Source: an uncultured Lachnospiraceae bacterium
GTDB lineage: Bacteria; Bacillota; Clostridia; Lachnospirales; Lachnospiraceae
Length of the DNA stretch: 37,995 nucleotides
Assembly: GCA_946182825.1 (NCBI GenBank)
Contig: CAMGZH010000027.1
Location: 1-37,995 of the forward strand
Direction: 5' to 3'
In this document: positions 1 to 7,877 of the stretch, piece after piece
Numbering within the stretch: the stretch's first letter is position 1
How the letters are laid out: every line of letters begins with the position of its first letter
Notes under the pieces: model-generated
What the model saw: the letters and a program-made list of their open reading frames with translations, nothing else
Database searches by the model: none
What the model was told of the DNA's origin: nothing
Translations under genes and position numbers: made by a program

Positions 1-461
1 TCTCGAAGTTCAGTAGCTCCACCATAAGATACTGTATCTCCATCAAGAACCCATTCCTTTTTCGTGATATTATAATCTCTGATTTTTCCTGCATGGGAAT
101 AAATACCAAGGAACAGCTCGCGATGAATAGATAAATATTGTGTAGGCGAAAACGTAAATGCCTTCTCAGATAAGATTTTTGCAATTCTTGCAGACACCTT
201 ATCTGCCTCTTCTGTACGCGTCTCAACCTCAGAACGACCGTCTTTACTCTCGTAATAACTATTGATTAAGTCTCCGGCCTCATCTACAGAGATTTCACCG
301 TCAATGTTCTTTTTTGCAGTCTCGTACAAGTATTCAGATGGTTTTAATCCATCAACATCCTGCAACCCAATCGCAGCCTGCCAAGCTTGTCCAAGTTCTT
401 TTCTTGTAGGAGGAAGATTTTTTATATATTCCTCAAATGGATCTTTTTTTATATCCTTCAT
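1..461 (-). CDS. Fic-family protein, C-terminal part beyond the left edge
   Basis: The first 153 residues are present. They match the N-terminal part of Firmicutes Fic proteins: a DPFEEYIKNLPP-type opening, a VbhA-antitoxin-like segment near residues 57-75 (ISVDEAGDLINSYYE), then a segment of the Fic fold (FSPTQYLSIHRELFLGIYSHAGKIRDYNITKKEWVL). The catalytic HPFxxGNGR loop lies outside the window, so activity cannot be judged. Fic enzymes usually transfer AMP from ATP to target proteins, and a built-in VbhA-like helix normally restrains them. The start is the ATG at 461, with an AGGAGG-like site 5-11 bases upstream. It lies 20 bp after the end of a decayed small gene. Confidence 0.85.
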   Translation of the reverse strand, partial: MKDIKKDPFEEYIKNLPPTRKELGQAWQAAIGLQDVDGLKPSEYLYETAKKNIDGEISVDEAGDLINSYYESKDGRSEVETRTEEADKVSARIAKILSEKAFTFSPTQYLSIHRELFLGIYSHAGKIRDYNITKKEWVLDGDTVSYGGATELR

Positions 462-481
462 ATCAAACCTCCATAATCCAA

Positions 482-643
482 TCAAAACTCACCCTTTTCA
501 TTATATTCTATGATACGAACACTTTCAATGTGATCTATAAGCTCAAACAAATGTAATTGTATGTCACATCTCCAAAATCACTGTTATTTTGCTGCTTTGT
601 CATAGAATCAGTTGCCGTAGCAGATGAATAACACCTTTATCAT
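482..643 (-). pseudogene. Decayed small gene, possible LMW tyrosine phosphatase remnant
   Basis: An ATG at 643 with a GAGGAG site 11 bases upstream opens MIKVLFICYGN, which closely resembles the start of low-molecular-weight protein tyrosine phosphatases (usually MxKVLFVCxGNICRS). A TGA follows at once, before the catalytic arginine. A different frame starting at 603 gives MTKQQNNSDFGDVTYNYICLSL, and a third continues as ELIDHIESVRIIEYNEKGEF to a TGA at 482. The pieces suggest at least two frameshifts or a deletion. The N-terminal resemblance is seen directly; I do not recognise the rest, which may come from a different gene. Confidence 0.35.
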
Positions 644-712
644 ACTGATTTTATCTCCTCAAATCCAAATGACCTCTACTTTTTATAATCAAAAGCTTGT
701 ATTCGAGTATAT

Positions 713-1213
713 CTAATTTGTATTTTTTATTGACATAGGACTCTCTTCCCAACCCTTGCAGATATCACACCATCCTTCAGCACCGGTTACTGCCTCAAGT
801 TCTTCAGGTGTAACCTTTACGGAAGTGAACTCGTTTCCTCCTGCCGGATGCACGTACGCAAATCTCTTCATAGATATATCAAGCCAGATAGGAATGCTGT
901 CTTCCACTGCAAAAGGGCAAACACCTCCCGGCTGAAAACCGACAAGATCCTCAACCTCATCTCTTGGAACCATATGCGGTTTTGTATGAAACTGAGCCTT
1001 AAATTTCGAACTGTTCACCCGTCCGTCACCAGCCATAACAACAACTACCGGCTTTTCATCTACAAGAAATGATAATGTTTTCGCAATTTCAGACTCCCTG
1101 CATCCTATCTGCTGAGCTGCATGCTCTACTGTATCGATTGTCTCAGCATGCTCGCTAAGCCTGTCTCCCAGATTCTTCGAAATAAGAAAATCCTTTACTT
1201 TTTCATTTACCAT
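713..1213 (-). CDS. YbaK/EbsC-family aminoacyl-tRNA editing protein
   Basis: This 166-residue single-domain protein has the YbaK/ProX-like editing fold, which hydrolyses mischarged tRNAs such as Cys-tRNA(Pro) in the cytoplasm. Family signatures visible are the SEIAKTLSFL segment with a lysine at residue 45, the MAGDGRVNSSKFK segment and the GFQPGGVCPFA loop that shapes the substrate pocket. The chosen start is the ATG at 1213, with a GGGAGGGAGAG site just upstream; reading further upstream would give 34 residues that only shadow the MerR gene. It overlaps the stop of the MerR gene by a few bases, so the two are probably cotranslated. The exact tRNA substrate cannot be read from sequence. Confidence 0.85.
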   Translation of the reverse strand: MVNEKVKDFLISKNLGDRLSEHAETIDTVEHAAQQIGCRESEIAKTLSFLVDEKPVVVVMAGDGRVNSSKFKAQFHTKPHMVPRDEVEDLVGFQPGGVCPFAVEDSIPIWLDISMKRFAYVHPAGGNEFTSVKVTPEELEAVTGAEGWCDICKGWEESPMSIKNTN

Positions 1214-1452
1214 GGTCTTACTCTCCCTCCCTTTAACCGTAATTCCCATTCTTCTACCTTGATCTTTTTGATCGGCATTCCTGTATTCTTCAGGCAGTTC
1301 AAAACGCGAAGCCACGCAAAATCCTTGTCCTCAAAAACACGGATTCCGTTCACTCTCTTCACTTCAGGAAGCAGCCCCTCCTTGTCATAATATCGAAGCG
1401 TCGATGGTGAGATCCCCATCATTTCCGCTACTTTTGAAATAGAATACGACAT
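1207..1452 (-). CDS. Short MerR-family regulator lacking the dimerisation helix
   Basis: The 81 residues hold a complete MerR winged-helix DNA-binding domain: SISKVAEMMGISPSTLRYYDKEGLLP, then RVFEDKDFAWLRVLNCLKNTGMPIKKIK. Relatives normally continue for another 40-60 residues with a long coiled helix that makes the dimer. Here the protein ends after a short unrelated-looking tail (VEEWELRLKGGRVRPW), and its stop overlaps the ybaK-like start. The ribosome site GGAGGAGG before the ATG at 1452 is strong, so it is probably translated. It may be a deletion product whose binding domain survives. It sits 36 bp after the DXS-family gene and is likely cotranscribed with it. Confidence 0.75.
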   Translation of the reverse strand: MSYSISKVAEMMGISPSTLRYYDKEGLLPEVKRVNGIRVFEDKDFAWLRVLNCLKNTGMPIKKIKVEEWELRLKGGRVRPW

Positions 1453-1488
1453 ATGACCTCCTCCGGTGATCCCTTTCGGATCATTACA

Positions 1489-3189
1489 TTACAGATGATT
1501 CTCGACCTCTTCCACAAGTTTTGTAACCGACATGCCATGTTCTGCCAAAAGCTCTTCCGCTGCAAAATCCGTATGGAACTTCTTGGAGATACCGTGGTTG
1601 ATGACCTTCATTTCCTTATCACCATAGAAAGATGCAATGGTCTGTCCATAGCCGCCCCAAAGTTCACCATCCTCAATCGTAATAATCGTCTTGTGATCTT
1701 CCATCAGCTTATGTAACAGTTGCTCATCCAGACCACTGACAAATCTCGGATTAATAACTGTGATCTTCTTTCCGGTTTTCTTTTCAACTTCTTCCGCAAC
1801 ATCAAGCGCCATTTTCAGAAGAGGTCCCACTGCAAATATAGCTACCGACTGGCCTTTCCGCTCTACTTTGTTGGTCAGAACAGAATAATCCGTCGTATCC
1901 GCTTCTCCCGCAACCGGGAATGCCGGCAGGGTTCGAATTCCGGTAGGATGATTCTTCTGTGTTGTCGCATACCGGAACATCTGCTCAAACTCTTCCCGTG
2001 TTGTCGGAGCAAAGTAAACAAAATTCGGAATATGCGCAAACATCTGAATATCACATAAGGCGATGTGCGTATTGGAATTCATTCCGTAAACGCCCGGAAT
2101 CAGCACAAGCATAGTGGATGGACTGTTGTTCAATGCCACATCATGGGATAACTGGTCATAGGTTCTCTGGAAAAACGGAGCAAAGGTACCAAACACAGCA
2201 GTACCACCGTTCTTTTCAATTCCGGAACTCATGGCAACGGCATTTTCTTCAGCAATTCCAACATCAACAAAGCGACCGCTCTTGGCATATTCTTCTCTGA
2301 CACCCTGTACAAATCCAAGTCCCATTGGCGTACCGGCGTTTAAGACTACGGCCTTATCATTGGTATCCAGAAGGTTCTTTAATGAATCAAACACCGTTGT
2401 GTCCGGTGCAACATTCTCCGGTTCCCTTGAACCATCCTCCGGATGAAACGGACCGCCTGCATGCCACAGTTCCCGATTGGCCTCAGCATAAGGCAGACCC
2501 TTTCCCTTGATCGTATGAATATGTAAAACCACCGGATGATCAATATCCTTTACACTTTCAAACAATTCCACAAGCTTTGCCGTGTCATGACCATCCTCAA
2601 GGTAACGGTAATCCAATCCAAAACTCTTAAAAATATTGTTCTCAGCCTGACCATTGGATTCCCTGAGTGCCTTCAGTGACTTGTAAAGTCCGCCGTGATT
2701 TTCAGCGATACTCTGGTCATTGTCATTTGCGATGATAATAAGATTTTTATCGTATTCTCCCGCATAATCCAATGCCTCAAGAGCTTCTCCGCCGGACAGG
2801 GAACCGTCACCGATAATGGCAACAATATTCTCCTTCGACTGCTTCAGATCTCTCGCCTTTGCCAATCCAAGAGCCAGAGAAACAGAGGTTGAAGTATGCC
2901 CCACGATAAAGGGGTCATGCTCGCTTTCCAGCGAATTGGTATATCCTGTCACATCAGCAAAATGTGCCGGATTTGTATAGGCATCCTTTCGACCGGTCAG
3001 AATCTTGTGGGGATAACACTGATGGGATACATCAAAAACAAACTTATCCACCGGAGAATGGAACACATAGTGAAGAGCCACTGTCATCTCCACCATTCCA
3101 AGGTTGGGGCCATTGTGCCCTCCTGCCTTGCTGATCTTGTTGATCAGTGCGACTCCTTTTTCTTTTCCATTTTCCTTTGTATTCCCCAT
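1489..3189 (-). CDS. DXS-family thiamine-diphosphate enzyme with atypical N-terminus
   Basis: The 566 residues resemble 1-deoxy-D-xylulose-5-phosphate synthase and the shorter DXS-like paralogues common in gut Clostridia. Visible parts are the GGHNGPNLGMVEMTVALHYVF segment (23-43), the thiamine-diphosphate/Mg motif from GDGSLSGG (127) to NDN (155-157), a transketolase pyrimidine domain (about 275-420) and a transketolase C-terminal domain. Relatives carry about 25 more residues before the GGH segment; here they are replaced by a lysine-rich stretch, an in-frame TAG precedes the ATG, and no ribosome site is evident. The gene may therefore be 5'-truncated or poorly translated. A second, broken copy lies at 35159-36018. 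Whether this paralogue makes DXP is unknown. Confidence 0.75.
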   Translation of the reverse strand: MGNTKENGKEKGVALINKISKAGGHNGPNLGMVEMTVALHYVFHSPVDKFVFDVSHQCYPHKILTGRKDAYTNPAHFADVTGYTNSLESEHDPFIVGHTSTSVSLALGLAKARDLKQSKENIVAIIGDGSLSGGEALEALDYAGEYDKNLIIIANDNDQSIAENHGGLYKSLKALRESNGQAENNIFKSFGLDYRYLEDGHDTAKLVELFESVKDIDHPVVLHIHTIKGKGLPYAEANRELWHAGGPFHPEDGSREPENVAPDTTVFDSLKNLLDTNDKAVVLNAGTPMGLGFVQGVREEYAKSGRFVDVGIAEENAVAMSSGIEKNGGTAVFGTFAPFFQRTYDQLSHDVALNNSPSTMLVLIPGVYGMNSNTHIALCDIQMFAHIPNFVYFAPTTREEFEQMFRYATTQKNHPTGIRTLPAFPVAGEADTTDYSVLTNKVERKGQSVAIFAVGPLLKMALDVAEEVEKKTGKKITVINPRFVSGLDEQLLHKLMEDHKTIITIEDGELWGGYGQTIASFYGDKEMKVINHGISKKFHTDFAAEELLAEHGMSVTKLVEEVENHL

Positions 3190-3260
3190 ATTCTAACACA
3201 TCCGAAAAAGCCTTGACATACGCCCCGGAAATTTTGTTTCTTTAGCAATGAATATGCGTA

Positions 3261-3298
3261 TTAAAAAGAGGAGTCAAGGCAAACGCCTCCACTCCTCT
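3261..3298 (-). terminator. Rho-independent terminator of the encapsulin operon
   Basis: The arms AGAGGAGT (3267-3274) and ACTCCTCT (3291-3298) pair perfectly, with an inner AGGC/GCCT pair. On the minus strand the hairpin is followed by CTTTTTAAT. It lies 11 bp past the desulfurase stop and closes the operon. Confidence 0.85.
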
Positions 3299-3309
3299 AT
3301 GCCTGTAAA

Positions 3310-4893
3310 TTATGAAAATGTTCTCAGTACTTTGACCAGTGCATCAATGTCCTCCGGTGAATTATAAAGGGCAATGGTCGGTCTTACTGCACCTTCATAT
3401 CCAAAACGCCGAAGAACCGGCTGTGCACAATGATGTCCCGTACGAACTGCTATACCGGCCTCATCCAGCCGCTGTCCGACTTCATCATCGGAATGTCCAT
3501 CCAAATGGAAGGACAGAGCAGACGATTTATGCAATGCGGTACCGATCAGAGTAAGTCCATTGATCTTTTTCATTTCCTTCAGCGCATACTGAAGAAGTTC
3601 ATGCTCCCAACGGTAGACGCAGGGCATGCCAATCTCTGTAAGATAGGTAAGTGCCGCCCCAAGCCCCACTGCATCCGCAATGCTTCCTGTTCCTGCTTCA
3701 AACTTATTAGGTGCCGGATTGTAGATGGTACGTTCAAAGGTAACATCTGCAATCATATTTCCACCGCCATGGTATGGTCTGGCAGCATCGAGCAGTTCCT
3801 TCTTACCATATACAACACCGATTCCTGTAGGGCCAAAGATCTTATGTCCGGAAAAAACGAAGAAATCCGTATCCAGTGCTGTAACATTGACCGGTATATG
3901 AGCAACACTCTGTGCACCGTCAATAAGGATACGCACACCGTGTCGATGCGCTATTGCAACAAGCTCTTCTACCGGTGTAACCGTACCAAGGACATTGGAT
4001 ACATGCGTTACAGAAACAAACTTCGTACGCTTCGTAAACAGTTTTTCGTACTCATGTAATAACAGCTGTCCGGATTCATCACATGGAATAACCTTAATAA
4101 CAGCACCGGTTTCCTCTGCAACAAGCTGCCATGGAACAATATTGGCGTGATGTTCCAGAATCGATACAATGATCTCATCTCCTGGTTCAAGGGTAGGCTT
4201 CACATAAGCATTTGCCACAAGGTTGATCGCCTCTGTGGTTCCTCTTACGAAAACCACCTCATCGCTGGAGGAAGCACCGATGAAATCTCTTACAATATCA
4301 CGGGAGTTCTCATACGCATCGGTAGATCTTGCAGCAAGGGTGTGAGCTCCTCTGTGAACATTGGAATTTTCATGTTCGTAATAGTATTTAAGCCGATCGA
4401 TCACCACCTGAGGCCGCTGGGTCGTTGCACCATTATCAAGCCAGACCAGAGGATTTCCATTGATCTTTTCGGAAAGGATCGGAAAGTCCGAACGAATCTG
4501 AGAAAGCGTCTTTGTACCGATTCGTATGGATGCATTCGGATCATTGGATCCCTTCACCGACGAATTGGTCTCCGGCTGAATTGTCCTGTTTCCCCTTTCA
4601 GCTGCCTGTGTCTTGGATAGCACCACGGGAGAATATCCACCCTGCTGTGGCGCCGTCGTTTCCGGTACGGAAGGAATACTTTCATACCCAAAAGGATCTG
4701 CCGCAAAAGGAACCGAAGAAATATCACCGCTTACCGACGGAGCATCTGTATTTATCTCCGGTACAGAAGAAACACGATCCTCCGGTACCGGTGCTCCGAA
4801 TACATTCTCCGTCAGATCCGGAAACCACGAATTCGCAAGTGCATCAAGCTCCTCAGCAGAGGGAACTCCGGCAAATTGCTCAATCGTAGTCAT
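3310..4893 (-). CDS. Cysteine desulfurase (SufS type), encapsulin cargo
   Basis: This PLP enzyme removes sulfur from cysteine, giving alanine and an enzyme persulfide. It has 527 residues against about 405 for ordinary SufS. Residues about 128-527 are the class V aminotransferase fold, with the PLP lysine in SGHK (K351) and the persulfide cysteine in RTGHHCAQP (C489). Residues 1-125 are a Pro/Ser/Glu-rich, probably disordered extension with PSAEELDALANSWFP at 11-25 and three S-V-P repeats (42-46, 59-63, 72-78). Such extensions are the cargo-loading regions of family 2A encapsulin desulfurases, and the shell gene overlaps this one by 14 bp. The ATG at 4893 was preferred to the GTG nine bases upstream because GGAGG is correctly spaced for it. 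Confidence 0.93.
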   Translation of the reverse strand: MTTIEQFAGVPSAEELDALANSWFPDLTENVFGAPVPEDRVSSVPEINTDAPSVSGDISSVPFAADPFGYESIPSVPETTAPQQGGYSPVVLSKTQAAERGNRTIQPETNSSVKGSNDPNASIRIGTKTLSQIRSDFPILSEKINGNPLVWLDNGATTQRPQVVIDRLKYYYEHENSNVHRGAHTLAARSTDAYENSRDIVRDFIGASSSDEVVFVRGTTEAINLVANAYVKPTLEPGDEIIVSILEHHANIVPWQLVAEETGAVIKVIPCDESGQLLLHEYEKLFTKRTKFVSVTHVSNVLGTVTPVEELVAIAHRHGVRILIDGAQSVAHIPVNVTALDTDFFVFSGHKIFGPTGIGVVYGKKELLDAARPYHGGGNMIADVTFERTIYNPAPNKFEAGTGSIADAVGLGAALTYLTEIGMPCVYRWEHELLQYALKEMKKINGLTLIGTALHKSSALSFHLDGHSDDEVGQRLDEAGIAVRTGHHCAQPVLRRFGYEGAVRPTIALYNSPEDIDALVKVLRTFS

Positions 4894-5833
4894 AATATTC
4901 ACCTACCTCCACATCTTCAAGAACAGCGATGGCATCATCTGCAAGAATTGCAGCAGAGCAGTACAGGGAAACAAGGTAGGATGCCACACCCTTATCATCG
5001 ATACCGCGATATCTTACAGAAAGGCCTCTGGAATGCTCATTCTTAAGAGCAGCCTGGAACAGTCCGATGACACCTCTCTTTGCCTCACCGGTCCTTACAA
5101 GAAGGATATTGGTCTTTCCGCTCTGAGACTTTGGATTCTTAAGACCATCCACAAGAAGCTTATCCGTTGGAACGATTGGAATACCTCTCCATGTAAGGAA
5201 GGTGCCGCCAGCAATACTTACGGTTACAGGTGGAACGCCTCTTTTGGTGCATTCTCTCTCAAATGCTGCAATCGCACGTGGATGTGCAAGGAAGAACGAT
5301 GGCTCCTTCCATACCTTTGAGATCAGCTCGTCCATATCATCCGGTGTAGGAGCACCGTTTCTTGTCTGGATTCTCTGAGAATCCGCAACATTCTTAAGAA
5401 GACCGTAATCATCATTATTGATAAGCTGACTCTCCTGACGCTCTCTCAAGGACTCAATTGCAAGCTCAAGCTGTTCCTGAACCTGGTCATAAGGAGCACT
5501 GTAAACATCTTCAATTACAGTGTTTACATTGATGATTGTAGAGATGGAGTTAAGTCTGTACTCACGTGGTTCAGTCTCATACTCAACATAACCGTCAGGA
5601 ATGATATCCGACTTCTTTGTCTGGCTGCAGAGTACATCCAGCGGAGTATCTCCCTCTACAACCTTATTGACACGGAAGATACCAGTCTCAAGTCCTTTAA
5701 ACTCAAGAAACTTTGTAAGCCACTTTGGTGTAAGTGCGCCATACTGAGGTCTCGTCTTGGTCACGTTCGCCAGGTTATATGCCGCATTTGCACCAAGCGC
5801 ATTCAATCCTTCTCTGTTTACTTCGTTTGCCAT
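4880..5833 (-). CDS. srpI: Family 2A encapsulin shell protein (SrpI-like)
   Basis: The 317 residues match the SrpI group of encapsulins, HK97-fold proteins that assemble into hollow protein shells. Recognisable segments are NLANVTKTRPQ (20-30), LTPKWLTKFL (34-43), TGIFRVNKV (50-58), YETEPREYRLNSISTI (85-100), the SLRERQESQLINN helix (128-140), the PTPDDMDELISKVWKEPSFF segment (162-181) and SYLVSLYCSAAILADDAIAVLEDV (285-308). The start at 5833 has GGAGGAATT directly upstream. The gene overlaps its probable cargo, the desulfurase. Family 2A shells in other bacteria have been reported to store sulfur; sulfur storage here is inference. No cyclic-nucleotide-binding insertion, seen in family 2B shells, is present. 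Confidence 0.93.
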   Translation of the reverse strand: MANEVNREGLNALGANAAYNLANVTKTRPQYGALTPKWLTKFLEFKGLETGIFRVNKVVEGDTPLDVLCSQTKKSDIIPDGYVEYETEPREYRLNSISTIINVNTVIEDVYSAPYDQVQEQLELAIESLRERQESQLINNDDYGLLKNVADSQRIQTRNGAPTPDDMDELISKVWKEPSFFLAHPRAIAAFERECTKRGVPPVTVSIAGGTFLTWRGIPIVPTDKLLVDGLKNPKSQSGKTNILLVRTGEAKRGVIGLFQAALKNEHSRGLSVRYRGIDDKGVASYLVSLYCSAAILADDAIAVLEDVEVGEYYDYD

Positions 5834-5902
5834 AATTCCTCCTTCTTTTTCCAATTCACAAGTGTAACTCTATGTAAAGGAAAGCAATGCTTTCTTTGCA
5901 TA

Positions 5903-7369
5903 CTACAGCCAAGCGCCTTCATTTGAGAAAATAATATCTCTCATAGCATCCATTCCACCCTTAAGGTTGTATAACGGCCCCTTGTATCCGGCCTCTCTGA
6001 GTGTCGTAATGGCAAGAACGGAACGCTTTCCCTCTTTGCAGATAAAGATCGTATCCTGGGAGGGATCCAGTTCCTTCATTCTTCTTGCCAGCTGACCGAT
6101 CGGAATCACCACCGCATTCGGGAATTTAAGAATTGCCCTCTCATGCGGTTCCCGTACATCTATGATCAGAATGTTATCCCCACGCTCGATCCTTTCAGAA
6201 AGCTCCTCCGGTGTAACACCTTCGATCTCTACCTCATCTCCCTCTGCCTTCAATCCACAGAAATCATCATAATCAAAATCCTGGATCACAGATATGGAAG
6301 GATGCTCACCGCATATCGGGCACTTCTCATTCTTTGTGACATCAATGATCTTCGACCGCAGATACAGACTATCAACCGTCAGTAGTTTTCCGCTGAGCGT
6401 CTCTCCGATCCCCATTATGATCTTCAAGGCTTCGGTTGCCTGTATGCTTCCGATGATTCCCGCAAGGGGACTAATAGAGCCTCCTTCTGCACAGGTTGGA
6501 ACCAGCCCTGCCGGTGGCGGTGAAGGAAAGAGGCAACGATAGCAGGGACCATCCTCATAATGAAACACAGAAACCTGTCCTTCGAACTGATAGATCGCAC
6601 CAAAAACCAGTGGTATATCGCATATAACACAGGCATCATTCACCAGATATCTAGCCTTGTAATTATCGGAACAGTCAATCACAAGATCATACCCGTCAAT
6701 TTCATCCGCAATGTTATCTGCCTCCAGCTTCAGATTCACATCTTCAAAGAGGATGTCCCGGTTGATATTTCTGACCTTGTCTCTTGCAGAAGCAACCTTC
6801 GGACGGTCCAGATCCCTGCTTGTATGAAGCACCTGATTCTGAAGATTATTGATGGATACTTCATCAAAATCGATCACCTTGATATTGCCCACACCGGCTG
6901 CTGCAAGATACTGAATAACCGGCGAGCCCAGGGCACCGGCTCCAACGACCACAACTCTTGCCGCCTTGATCCTCTTTTGCCCCTTGACTCCGATCTGTCG
7001 AAGCAGCAGATGTTTTTCATATCGTTCCACTTCCTTATCACTAAGAAGGGTCTCTTTTCTTCTGTCTTCTGAAATAATACTTTTTGTTGGCGCTCCACCA
7101 GCGATTGCAGGAAGAAGCAGTACCTCCTGACTGTCTAAAACAGTCTCCTCCCATTTTGCCGGATCGGTACGATCCTCCGTATCAACATAGATACGGATAA
7201 ACGATCGTAACTTTCCATCTTCCGCAAAGAGGATATTCCGGGAATCCGGATATTCATCCGTCAAAAAATCCAGCATTCCCTTAATTGTGTTATGATCCGT
7301 TTCAAAAGAAGCATTTCTCCCGAAAAAACTTCTAAGTGTTGCCGATACAAATATTCTGCCCATACTCAT
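5903..7369 (-). CDS. Ubiquitin-like / E1 adenylyltransferase / rhodanese fusion
   Basis: Three domains are visible in 488 residues. Residues 1-92 are a MoaD/ThiS/CysO-like beta-grasp domain ending LLLPAIAGG at 91-92, followed by a linker. Residues about 110-355 are a ThiF/MoeB/E1-type adenylation domain with the nucleotide loop GAGALG (143-148), RYLVND, and zinc cysteines CYRC (277-280) and CPIC (350-353). Residues about 385-485 are a rhodanese with a catalytic-type CKEGKRS loop (C444). E1-rhodanese proteins activate a Gly-Gly tail and load it with sulfur as a thiocarboxylate. A fused carrier would need cleavage after Gly92 to expose that tail, and the overlapping upstream gene is a JAMM protease. 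A second ATG at 7363 is better spaced from the G-rich ribosome site, so the start is uncertain by two codons. Confidence 0.93.
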   Translation of the reverse strand: MSMGRIFVSATLRSFFGRNASFETDHNTIKGMLDFLTDEYPDSRNILFAEDGKLRSFIRIYVDTEDRTDPAKWEETVLDSQEVLLLPAIAGGAPTKSIISEDRRKETLLSDKEVERYEKHLLLRQIGVKGQKRIKAARVVVVGAGALGSPVIQYLAAAGVGNIKVIDFDEVSINNLQNQVLHTSRDLDRPKVASARDKVRNINRDILFEDVNLKLEADNIADEIDGYDLVIDCSDNYKARYLVNDACVICDIPLVFGAIYQFEGQVSVFHYEDGPCYRCLFPSPPPAGLVPTCAEGGSISPLAGIIGSIQATEALKIIMGIGETLSGKLLTVDSLYLRSKIIDVTKNEKCPICGEHPSISVIQDFDYDDFCGLKAEGDEVEIEGVTPEELSERIERGDNILIIDVREPHERAILKFPNAVVIPIGQLARRMKELDPSQDTIFICKEGKRSVLAITTLREAGYKGPLYNLKGGMDAMRDIIFSNEGAWL

Positions 7370-7785
7370 CCCCCCATGTAACCTGTCTCTTTTTCCTTAT
7401 CGGAAGGGTCATCCTTCCTGTAAAATCTGAGCCTTTCCGGATGACCATCATATACCGAAAGGATCGCATAGATCATACCGGGAATCATAAATCTACCATC
7501 TTCTGCTGAAACAACTGCCTTCTGATCCGGATGGGTATGGTAGAACCCCGCTATTTCATATTCATTTCCTATGCTTTCTTTTTCTATTTCCGCCAATTCC
7601 AAAGGATCGATCAAAAAGTGTTCCGTCGCCTTGTCTGCCACTGCATTTCTGCATGCAATCACCTCTGTGATCGTCTCCTGCCCCGTACGTCTTAACAGGA
7701 CCCCGCATCCCTCATATGGATAAATCTTTTCTCCCTGAGAAAGGATCATATCAATGGCGGCCTGCTTTATCATCACTTCCGTCAT
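7366..7785 (-). CDS. JAMM/MPN-domain metalloprotease (Mec-like)
   Basis: The 139 residues form a compact JAB1/MPN domain. The zinc-protease signature is complete: Glu25 in PYEGCGVL and H83-T-H85-P with Ser93 and Asp96 (HTHPDQKAVVSAED). In bacteria such proteins include Mec+, which releases cysteine from CysO, and proteases that trim ubiquitin-like carriers. Its stop overlaps the start of the carrier-E1-rhodanese gene, a close functional link. The start at 7785 was chosen because GGAGG precedes it and because a good promoter lies inside the would-be upstream extension. It is the first gene of the encapsulin operon. Cleavage of the fused carrier at Gly92, or of carrier-cysteine adducts, is the likely job but is inferred. 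Confidence 0.9.
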   Translation of the reverse strand: MTEVMIKQAAIDMILSQGEKIYPYEGCGVLLRRTGQETITEVIACRNAVADKATEHFLIDPLELAEIEKESIGNEYEIAGFYHTHPDQKAVVSAEDGRFMIPGMIYAILSVYDGHPERLRFYRKDDPSDKEKETGYMGG

Positions 7786-7833
7786 GGCTACTTCTCCCTC
7801 CTCCTTATATCCATCCTTCAACGCGTTGATGCC

Positions 7834-7862
7834 ATGATATTTCATATTACCTACCTTGTCAA
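7834..7862 (-). promoter_or_regulatory. Sigma-A promoter of the JAMM-E1-encapsulin-desulfurase operon
   Basis: A consensus TTGACA (-35, 7857-7862) is separated by exactly 17 bp from TATCAT (-10, 7834-7839). It points at the protease gene 49 bp downstream and backs onto the promoter of the divergent surface-protein gene. Confidence 0.75.
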
Positions 7863-7877
7863 TAGGTTTATCAAGAT

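Noticed and set aside
1214-1315. 34-residue upstream extension of the YbaK-type protein
   Set aside because: It only shadows the MerR gene in another frame; the ATG at 1213 has its own strong ribosome site and matches the family length.
1453-2510. Several plus-strand open frames across the DXS-family gene and elsewhere on the opposite strand of long genes
   Set aside because: They have no ribosome sites or recognisable domains and lie wholly opposite strongly supported genes.
5845-5900. Possible terminator between the E1 fusion and the encapsulin
   Set aside because: Only a six-base stem (GAAAGC/GCTTTC) with no T-run; too weak to call.
5903-7369. Plain MoeB/ThiF annotation for the fusion
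   Set aside because: It would miss the N-terminal carrier with Gly-Gly and the C-terminal rhodanese, both clearly present.
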